From contig RFXC01000197.1 in the NCBI GenBank assembly GCA_009921765.1, forward strand, positions 1 through 7,864: a stretch of DNA of 7,864 nucleotides, read 5' to 3'. Source of the DNA: Betaproteobacteria bacterium. Lineage in GTDB: Bacteria > Pseudomonadota > Gammaproteobacteria > Burkholderiales > Burkholderiaceae. This document shows, piece after piece, positions 1 to 4,662 of this stretch. Numbering within the stretch: position 1 is the stretch's first letter; each line of letters starts with the position of its first letter. The translations under genes were made by a program, and so were the position numbers. Below the pieces are notes generated by a model. It ran no database searches and was not told where the DNA came from. It was given only the letters and a program-made list of their open reading frames with translations.

Positions 1-986
1 GTACGTCACTTGATGCCGAGCGTTCACCCAAAGCGCAGCTGATCGGACAGATACTGGATACCCTGCGTTTCCAGGGCTGGACTTTTTGTATCAGCGAACT
101 GAGAGCACCCTGGGCGTTCAAGCTCCCTGGCGATCGTCTGGCCGCGCTCCATGCGGTGCTTGAGGGGGAGTGTGTCGTTCATCTCGCCGGTCAAGAGAAT
201 TACGTTCGGCTTGTTGCTGGAGACATCGTTCTGCTGCCCCGCGACAACGTTCACGCGGTCGCAGACCGTCCGGGCAGAGCAGCTGTTCCAGTTGAGGCGG
301 TGGCTGCTATTGACCGGCGTGACCGTATCGCGACGACCTTTACCCACGACGGCGGGGGAGCGCGTACGCGCTTGCTGACGGCGAGTTTCATCAGCGACGC
401 AGCAATCGCCAAGGCCATCGTATCGGCACCCCCGGCCATGGTGGTGTTGCGCCATGGCAGTTCAGGCAGTGATCGCATCTCGGCCATGCTTACCCTGATC
501 AGGCAGGAAGCATCGCAGGCCGGAGGCGTGTCATCGGCTGTGCTGCGTCGAGCCGCCGAGATCCTTTTCATTCAGACCTTACATCGGGCCTTGATGGATG
601 TCCAAGCCGACAGCGGTTGGCTGGCCGCCGCGGCAGACGAACGATTGACGGGTGCCTTGATTGCCATGCACACGCGACCTGAGCATCGCTGGACGCTGGC
701 TGAATTGTCAGAACTCGCCCACCTTTCCCGAACTGCTTTTTTCAATCGATTTCAGGCACACCTTGGGCAAACTCCAGGTGAGTATCTGCAATGGTGGCGT
801 TTGCAATTGGCCGCCCAGAGGCTGAGGGAGACGCGAGAAAGTGTCGGCGAGATCGCGATGACTGTTGGCTATGAAAGTGCTTCAGCATTTGCGCGTGCCT
901 TTAAGCGAGCGACAGGGCATTCGCCTAACGACTTTCGATCCGCTGCCGAAAAAATTGAGCTACCTAGAGTCAAACCTAATCGTTGA
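1..986 (+). CDS. AraC-family transcriptional regulator with N-terminal cupin sensor domain (5' partial)
   Basis: This is a DNA-binding transcription regulator. The first complete codon is at position 3 and the gene enters from the left edge, so the start is missing. A GTG at 156 could be taken as the start, but the frame is open upstream and encodes conserved family sequence there (PWAFKLPGD, then HAVLEGEC). Starting at GTG would cut the cupin fold, so it was rejected. Counting from position 3 there are 327 residues. Residues ~1-110 form a cupin-type ligand domain (LVAGDIVLLPRDNVH, the usual cupin turn). Residues ~229-312 form the AraC double helix-turn-helix, with LAELSELAHLSRTAFFNRF as first helix pair and GEIAMTVGYESASAFARAFK as second, ending in the typical GHSPNDFR. 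Regulators of this cupin class usually control a neighbouring oxidoreductase or transporter gene, often divergent; that neighbour would lie outside the window. Ligand unknown. Confidence 0.93.
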   Translation, partial: TSLDAERSPKAQLIGQILDTLRFQGWTFCISELRAPWAFKLPGDRLAALHAVLEGECVVHLAGQENYVRLVAGDIVLLPRDNVHAVADRPGRAAVPVEAVAAIDRRDRIATTFTHDGGGARTRLLTASFISDAAIAKAIVSAPPAMVVLRHGSSGSDRISAMLTLIRQEASQAGGVSSAVLRRAAEILFIQTLHRALMDVQADSGWLAAAADERLTGALIAMHTRPEHRWTLAELSELAHLSRTAFFNRFQAHLGQTPGEYLQWWRLQLAAQRLRETRESVGEIAMTVGYESASAFARAFKRATGHSPNDFRSAAEKIELPRVKPNR

Positions 987-1377
987 ACAGCCATCTGGTG
1001 GGAATGAATTGTCCTTCATGCCGAACACGTGGGGCACTTTCCTCATGCAGGCGATTCTTCGCGACGGCGTGAGGAAGGGCTGGTATCAGGGACATCGCCT
1101 GACAAGATCCGGTCCGGGCGGACTGCTGCCAAACTCGGGCACGGTTCCAGATCATCAACCGCTCATTCGAATAGGGCCATGACACGGCTGAGTCGTGGCG
1201 CCCCAGGTACCGCGTCCAACCGATCCGATCGCGGGCGGCGCCATTAGGCTCGGTGCTGACATTGCGGTACGGTCAGCCGCGGCGCCGTTTCTACCCTGGA
1301 GTCGCTAGGTAGGGCGAACGCTCCTTCCCAACCGTCCGCACGCCTGTACTTTTATCGAGGGCCAATCGTTGGTCTGC
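987..1377. other. Gene-poor gap between araC-type gene and higA
   Basis: These 391 bases lie between two convergent genes. Short open frames exist on both strands but none has a recognisable product or ribosome binding site. The gap contains a long imperfect hairpin (1037-1078, listed separately) and smaller inverted repeats: GTCCG/CGGAC at 1112-1123, and GCTGAC (1255-1260) facing GTCAGC (1272-1277). The latter pair lies between two copies of GCGGCGCC (1235-1242 and 1279-1286). No T-rich intrinsic terminator is visible for either flanking gene, so any termination here is probably Rho-dependent. Confidence 0.6.
1037..1078 (+). other. Long imperfect RNA hairpin downstream of the AraC-type gene
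   Basis: The arm CTTTCCTCATGC (1037-1048) pairs over 12 positions with GCGTGAGGAAGG (1067-1078); ten pairs are Watson-Crick and two are G-U wobbles. Inside it a second stem, GCGA (1051-1054) with TCGC (1059-1062), closes a TTCT loop. The wobbles pair only in a plus-strand transcript, which points to RNA made in the AraC direction. It starts 51 bases after the stop codon and has no T tract, so it is not a classical terminator. A 3' mRNA stabiliser, a Rho-related structure or part of a dispersed repeat are possible. Confidence 0.5.
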
Positions 1378-1698
1378 TCAAGCTGCTTGAAATTTCAGTG
1401 CCTTGATGCCTGAGAGCGACTTGCTGGCCTTCACAGCCGCCCGCGCTTGCCAGAGATCGTAGGCAGCCTGCTGCGCCAGCCACACTTCAGCCGCCCCGCC
1501 ATGGTCGCGCCCCAACCAACGTTCGATACGTAGCGCCATCGCGGGGCTGATCGCCGCTCGCCCATTGAGTACCTTGGACAAAGTCGTCCGGTCGACGCCC
1601 AACTGGGCGGCCGCTTCGCTGACCTGCAGATTCAAGGCGGGCAGGATGTCGTCCCGCAGAGTGAGGCCTGGGTGTGGGGGATTGAACATCGAACTCAT
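1378..1698 (-). CDS. higA: HigA-family antitoxin (XRE helix-turn-helix)
   Basis: The product is a 106-residue antitoxin of the HigBA type II toxin-antitoxin family, which binds and neutralises the HigB mRNA interferase and represses its own operon. The N-terminus NPPHPGLTLRDDILPAL is the family signature. An XRE-type helix-turn-helix spans residues ~24-63 (VSEAAAQLGVDRTTLSKVLNG, then AISPAMALRIERWLG), followed by a helical tail with WLAQQAAYDLWQA. The frame extends 20 codons upstream, but those codons lie inside the higB tail read in another frame. The ATG at 1698 has a good GAGGTG ribosome binding site 5 bases before it, so it was chosen. The length is normal for the family and no lesion is seen. 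The cognate toxin is reduced to a stump just upstream, so this antitoxin is apparently an orphan whose original promoter is gone. It converges on the AraC-type gene. Confidence 0.9.
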   Translation of the reverse strand: MSSMFNPPHPGLTLRDDILPALNLQVSEAAAQLGVDRTTLSKVLNGRAAISPAMALRIERWLGRDHGGAAEVWLAQQAAYDLWQARAAVKASKSLSGIKALKFQAA

Positions 1699-1701
1699 GG
1701 T

Positions 1702-1707
1702 CACCTC
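1702..1707 (-). promoter_or_regulatory. Ribosome binding site of higA
   Basis: GAGGTG on the minus strand lies 3 to 8 bases before the ATG at 1698. It overlaps the stop codon of the higB remnant (1706-1708), the tight toxin-antitoxin coupling expected of a higBA operon. It decides the higA start. Confidence 0.8.
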
Positions 1708-1780
1708 AGTGGTCATCCTGGTAGTCCACCAGGATGGCATCGCCGTTTTCAAACGCAAAAGTCAGACGCCAGTTGCCGGG
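1706..1780 (-). pseudogene. higB: 3' remnant of higB toxin gene
   Basis: On the minus strand, directly before higA, one frame reads PGNWRLTFAFENGDAIL then VDYQDDH and stop. This is the conserved C-terminus of RelE-fold HigB toxins, which are ribosome-dependent mRNA interferases of ~92 residues. Only ~25 codons remain. Going further upstream (higher coordinates), neither this frame nor the other two gives the expected toxin body, such as an RLHPLKG-like segment, and the DNA soon becomes the ccdB-like gene on the opposite strand. The toxin was therefore truncated by a recombination or deletion whose junction lies at about 1780-1809. The remnant cannot be toxic. The exact left limit of homology cannot be fixed by eye. 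Confidence 0.75.
1714..1736 (-). other. Perfect 9-bp inverted repeat in the higB tail, just before higA
   Basis: CATCCTGGT and ACCAGGATG form perfect 9-base arms around a 5-base loop. It lies within the codons for AILVDYQD of the higB remnant and ends 6 bases before the higA ribosome binding site on the minus strand. It could be an mRNA hairpin affecting higA translation or an operator inside the toxin gene. It could also be a chance result of the protein sequence. Confidence 0.5.
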
Positions 1781-1809
1781 AGCGGATCTGCGTCCGTGGT
1801 GATGCGCCG

Positions 1810-2138
1810 ATGGCCCAGTACGATGTTTTCCCAACCCAAGCCACAGCGCTGCGGCTGGCATCCCATGCGTGGTGGTGATTCAGAGCGGCCTGCTCGACGC
1901 TCTTGCAACGCGGCTGACCATGCCACTGGCCGGACTCGATGCGGCAATCAAGGTGCCCACGGCCCTGCGCCCTGTCATTGTGGTCAAAGGCAAGCGCCTT
2001 CATGCACTTGCGCACTACGATGCGCCGCTACCCGCCAAAACTTTGCGGCGAGCAGTCGACAACGTGTCAGCGCAGGCCAGCGCATTGGTGTCCGCCGTGG
2101 ATTCGGTGATGTCAGGAAACGACGGGTCTGGAAACTGA
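1810..2138 (+). pseudogene. ccdB: CcdB-family gyrase-poison toxin gene, interrupted by a -1 frameshift
   Basis: CcdB toxins poison DNA gyrase. The ATG at 1810 opens MAQYDVFP, the start typical of chromosomal CcdB homologues, but the frame then stops at 1876-1878 after 22 codons. Shifting back one base after codon 7 gives NPSHSAAAGIPCVVVIQSG, then LLDALATRLTMPLA, LRPVIVVKGKRLHAL and a helical tail to the stop at 2136-2138, ~109 residues in all. F-plasmid CcdB has 101. One C appears to be missing from the run at 1830-1832, and the shift site GTT TTC CCA is also a legitimate -1 slippage heptamer. The F-plasmid toxin ends in Trp-Gly-Ile, required for poisoning; here the tail reads SVMSGNDGSGN. 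No ccdA antitoxin gene precedes it; higB debris lies there instead, and no good ribosome binding site is seen. It is probably inactive, although a frameshift product or sequencing error cannot be excluded. Confidence 0.8.
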
Positions 2139-2148
2139 GCGAGTTATC

Positions 2149-2164
2149 CATACGGTGCCGTATG
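2149..2164. other. 16-bp palindrome after ccdB-like gene
   Basis: CATACGG and CCGTATG are perfect 7-base arms separated by TG, starting 10 bases after the ccdB stop. The 2-base centre is too tight for an RNA hairpin loop and no T tract follows, so a protein-binding operator is more plausible than a terminator. Its partner is unknown. Confidence 0.4.
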
Positions 2165-2269
2165 CGCAGTTGCGTTTATGGGTATGTTTCGTTCAGGCCG
2201 AGGTCCAGAAATTCGAACAGCTGATGGACTGCGCTAGGCTGCAGGCGCACGCTGCGCTCTGCTAGCCGC

Positions 2270-2285
2270 TCATGCGATCGGATGA
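2270..2285. promoter_or_regulatory. Candidate regulator-binding palindrome upstream of the kinase gene (site 1)
   Basis: TCATGC-GATC-GGATGA is an imperfect inverted repeat: 6-base arms with one mismatch around a 4-base spacer. It matches the palindrome upstream of the adhesin gene (4587-4602) at 14 of 16 positions, with identical spacing. It lies ~130 bases before the kinase start. A site for the response regulator of this operon is the natural hypothesis. Confidence 0.5.
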
Positions 2286-2344
2286 TCACCCTCGCGGGTA
2301 GTGGGTTTATCCTGAGTTGGTCACAAGACTGCGCTTCGCGCCCG

Positions 2345-2373
2345 TTGACCGGTTCAGGCGCGACAATTATTCG
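2345..2373 (+). promoter_or_regulatory. Weak sigma-70-like promoter candidate for the kinase operon
   Basis: TTGACC (2345-2350) is a good -35 box. A 17-base spacer leads to TATTCG (2368-2373), a poor -10 box. It is the best pair seen in the 274-base gap before the kinase gene, but the weak -10 makes the call tentative. Confidence 0.3.
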
Positions 2374-2412
2374 CTACGGTGATCAATTTCAGGGAGTGGA
2401 TGTTCCCCTGCC

Positions 2413-3846
2413 ATGAATCTCTCTCTGATTCCATCGCTGTTTTTCTTTTTCGGCTTGCTGTCGTTCGTGTATGCCGCGGCATTGCATTACTACCTGCGGC
2501 ACACCGATCCGCGCGTTGTCCTCCACTGGAGCCTGGGCGCTCTGGTATGGGGTGTTGCCGTCACGCTGACTGTTTTCAGGACCGAGCTTCCGCTTCTGCT
2601 TTCCTATTTCCTGGCCAATGCAATTGCTTTCAGCGCGAATATCGAACTGAATCGAGCCTTGTGGGTCATGGGCCAGGACGACCGGGGCTCCCCGGTTCGT
2701 CGTCACATGGATCCTTTCTACTTCCTCACCTATCTGGGCCTGCTGTATGCGATCGAATGGTATGCGCCGGCAGAATGGCGCAGCGTAGGCAAGACCGGGT
2801 TTGTGTCGATCGTGATGGTGGTGTTGTCCCTTGAGGGGGCGCGCTACTGTTTTCGTATTTCAGGCAAGTACGCACTCGAACTCGGTCGCTACTTTGGGTA
2901 TCTCTATCTGATCGTGGCCGGGCTGTGGGGGAGCAGGGTGGCTGTTGCCGTCGTCGGACAGGGTGTAAATGCCTTTGATCCCACGCCCTTGAACACTGCG
3001 ATTTTCCTGACGATTTTCGTAACAGGGATCATGAAGTACCTGATGTTTCCGATGCTTCTGCTGAAGAAATCTGAAAACGAGAAGCAGGAGCAACTCAAGA
3101 AAACCCTGGCCAAGGTCAACAGGACAGTCACCTCGGGCGCATTATCTGCATCGATTGCCCACGAGTTGAACCAGCCGCTGGCGTCCATTCGAATCAACGG
3201 GCAGGTACTTCGAAAAATACTGGCTAATCAGAACGTTGAAACAATCGCGCTCGATCAGGGCGAGCTGAAGATTATCGTCGACGAGATCCTCAGCGAGAAC
3301 GAGCGTGCGGCAAAAATCATCGAGTCGCTGCGTGCCATCTTCTCTCAGGGCAGGGACAGTCGAATCGAAGTCGATTTGGCCCACTTGATCCAGAAACTTC
3401 TGGATCAGGCGAAGCCGGAGCTCGAGAAAGGCGGTATCAAGCTTGAAGTTGACTTCGCCGAAAACCTTTCGGTGGTGGTGCCGGAAGACGAATTCCGGCA
3501 GGTCATCATGAACATGCTGTTCAACAGCATGCAGGCACTGAACGAGGTGCACGACTCACGACAGAAAATCATCTCTATCCGAACCTGGGCGGAAGGTCGA
3601 AACGGAGTCGTGGACATCTCCGACAACGGGCCTGGCGTTCCCAAGGAAATTGAGGATCTCTTGTTCAACATTCTCACCACCAGCAAGGATTCAGGAATGG
3701 GCCTGGGGCTCTGGCTTTGCAAGTACATCATCGAACGTCATGACGGTTCGATCGCGCACGCGCTCGCCCGGCTAGGGGGGGCCACCTTCGTGATCAGGCT
3801 GCCGCAGGCGCGACCTCAGCCCATCGGCACTGGTGCCCTCGCCTGA
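2413..3846 (+). CDS. Seven-TM membrane sensor histidine kinase
   Basis: This is the sensor of a two-component system; it autophosphorylates on histidine using ATP and passes the phosphate to the regulator encoded next. It has 477 residues. Residues ~1-217 hold about seven hydrophobic segments (roughly 3-25, 36-56, 60-77, 101-118, 128-145, 160-182, 194-217) with only short loops and no large periplasmic domain, so the signal is probably sensed in or near the inner membrane. A charged, likely coiled linker (219-235) follows. The H-box SIAHELNQPLASI places the phospho-acceptor at His250. The ATPase domain shows the N-box NMLFNSMQAL (Asn371), the G1 box DISDNGPGVP (404-408) and the G2 box SGMGLGL (428-432). 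All catalytic motifs are intact. The ATG at 2413 was chosen because the membrane segment begins there; the AGGGAG at 2391 is rather far away (16 bases). It overlaps the regulator gene by 14 bases. The input signal is not predictable. Confidence 0.95.
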   Translation: MNLSLIPSLFFFFGLLSFVYAAALHYYLRHTDPRVVLHWSLGALVWGVAVTLTVFRTELPLLLSYFLANAIAFSANIELNRALWVMGQDDRGSPVRRHMDPFYFLTYLGLLYAIEWYAPAEWRSVGKTGFVSIVMVVLSLEGARYCFRISGKYALELGRYFGYLYLIVAGLWGSRVAVAVVGQGVNAFDPTPLNTAIFLTIFVTGIMKYLMFPMLLLKKSENEKQEQLKKTLAKVNRTVTSGALSASIAHELNQPLASIRINGQVLRKILANQNVETIALDQGELKIIVDEILSENERAAKIIESLRAIFSQGRDSRIEVDLAHLIQKLLDQAKPELEKGGIKLEVDFAENLSVVVPEDEFRQVIMNMLFNSMQALNEVHDSRQKIISIRTWAEGRNGVVDISDNGPGVPKEIEDLLFNILTTSKDSGMGLGLWLCKYIIERHDGSIAHALARLGGATFVIRLPQARPQPIGTGALA

Positions 3847-4510
3847 AAACAACGAGACCGAGCCCGTGAATCGCCCGCCGTCATCGGAGCCCACCCGACA
3901 GGGTAAACACGTCTACATCATCGACGATGACGAACCTGTCCGAATGGCGCTCACCCGAGCGCTTGCCAGAGCGGGGTACGACGTCCACCAGTTCGATGGT
4001 GCACAGGCTTTCATGGAGCGCGCAGTCGTGTTCCGCCCTGCAGTGCTCCTGATCGACATGCAGATGCCCGGTGTCAACGGCGTCCAGTTGCAGGCTCACC
4101 TCCAGGCTGACGGCTGGACTGTGCCGGTTATTTTCATTACCGGCGCCAGTACCTTGTCGCAGGGCATCACTGCGATGAAACAGGGCGCGCTGGACCTGTT
4201 GGTCAAGCCCTTTGACCTCGACGAGCTCACGAACCTGATCGAGGCCGCTTTTACACGGGACTCGCTGCAGTTACAGACCCTGGCTCGGCAGCAACGGTGT
4301 GCGAGGCAGCTCGATGTGCTCAAGCAGCGCGAGAAAGATGCGTTCTTCTGCCTCGCGAGAGGTTACTCGTACAGCGAGATGATGAACGAGATGGGTATCT
4401 CGCTGCCTACGGCCAAGCAGTACCGGGCGGCCGTCATGCGCAAGATGAAGTTCGGAAGTCTGGCTGAGTTGATCGTGTTCCACGATGCTTTGACGGCCGC
4501 GGAACGCTGA
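3833..4510 (+). CDS. FixJ/LuxR-type response regulator
   Basis: This DNA-binding response regulator is the partner of the upstream kinase. It has 225 residues from the GTG at 3833. The receiver domain spans ~26-140: YIIDDDEPVR gives the acidic pocket (Asp31, Asp32), VLLIDMQMPG gives the phospho-acceptor Asp75, FITG the switch Thr103 and VKPFD the conserved Lys125. The C-terminal LuxR-type helix-turn-helix spans ~160-215 (LKQREKDAFFCLARGYSYSE, then GISLPTAKQYRAAVMRKM), as in FixJ, TodT and StyR-like regulators. The start lies within the last codons of the kinase gene, suggesting translational coupling. An in-frame GTG at 3866 is an alternative and would remove 11 residues of disordered leader; neither has a strong ribosome binding site. 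A terminator follows 29 bases after the stop, so the operon appears to contain two genes. Possible targets are the two similar palindromes at 2270 and 4587. Confidence 0.95.
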   Translation: MPSPENNETEPVNRPPSSEPTRQGKHVYIIDDDEPVRMALTRALARAGYDVHQFDGAQAFMERAVVFRPAVLLIDMQMPGVNGVQLQAHLQADGWTVPVIFITGASTLSQGITAMKQGALDLLVKPFDLDELTNLIEAAFTRDSLQLQTLARQQRCARQLDVLKQREKDAFFCLARGYSYSEMMNEMGISLPTAKQYRAAVMRKMKFGSLAELIVFHDALTAAER

Positions 4511-4539
4511 ATCTGCGAGCTCTTTTAGCTCCATCGCCG

Positions 4540-4564
4540 ACCGACCGCAAGGTCGGTTTTTTTT
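4540..4564 (+). terminator. Rho-independent terminator of the two-component operon
   Basis: ACCGACC (4540-4546) and GGTCGGT (4551-4557) form a perfect 7-bp stem closed by a GCAA tetraloop, followed by a run of eight T (4557-4564). This is a textbook intrinsic terminator and separates the two-component operon from the adhesin gene, which therefore needs its own promoter. Confidence 0.94.
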
Positions 4565-4586
4565 ATTCTTTTTCAGAGGCGCCCGA

Positions 4587-4602
4587 TCATCCTATCGGAT
4601 GA
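4587..4602. promoter_or_regulatory. Candidate regulator-binding palindrome upstream of the adhesin gene (site 2)
   Basis: TCATCC-TATC-GGATGA is a perfect 6-base inverted repeat with a 4-base spacer. It matches site 1 (2270-2285) at 14 of 16 positions. Its centre is about 42 bases before the predicted transcription start, the usual position for a class II activator that replaces a -35 box. Binding by the response regulator encoded just upstream is an inference. Confidence 0.55.
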
Positions 4603-4624
4603 CTTTTGCAGGGAGGGATCTCTA

Positions 4625-4630
4625 GATAAT
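4625..4630 (+). promoter_or_regulatory. -10 box of an apparently activator-dependent adhesin promoter
   Basis: GATAAT matches the sigma-70 -10 consensus at 5 of 6 positions. No -35-like hexamer lies 16-18 bases upstream (ACTTTT is found there); the palindrome at 4587-4602 occupies that area instead. TTGCAG at 4606 is too close to serve as -35. Confidence 0.45.
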
Positions 4631-4662
4631 CGATTTTCCACTTGCTCGCCCTGAAGTCAGAC

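Noticed and set aside
24..455. Minus-strand open frame of 143 codons opposite the AraC-type gene
   Set aside because: It has no recognisable motif, and the plus strand carries a clear cupin and AraC protein throughout this stretch.
1235..1286. Two copies of GCGGCGCC flanking the inverted repeat GCTGAC/GTCAGC, suggesting a tiny mobile element or attachment site
   Set aside because: The copies are 8 bases of very GC-rich, self-palindromic sequence, easily due to chance, and nothing resembling a transposase or integrase is nearby.
1565..2224. Plus-strand open frame of 219 codons across higA, the higB remnant and the ccdB-like gene
   Set aside because: It runs antisense to higA and out of frame with CcdB. 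The translation is rich in Arg, Cys and Ser without family features. The in-frame CcdB segments explain the coding signal.
2155..2265. Possible short gene of 36 codons starting at GTG and reading VPYAQLRLWVC and FVQAEVQKFEQLMD
   Set aside because: The amino-acid make-up is mildly protein-like, but there is no ribosome binding site, the start lies inside the 2149-2164 palindrome, and no family is recognised. It may be a relic, but this cannot be supported.
2379..2834. Plus-strand open frame of 151 codons overlapping the start of the kinase gene
   Set aside because: It is an out-of-frame shadow of the kinase membrane region with no domain. The kinase frame carries seven hydrophobic segments and the full catalytic core.
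4597..4610. Sigma-54 promoter upstream of the adhesin gene (GG ... TTGCA)
   Set aside because: The GG and GC elements are separated by 9 bases instead of the required 10, and the rest of the -24 consensus is absent.
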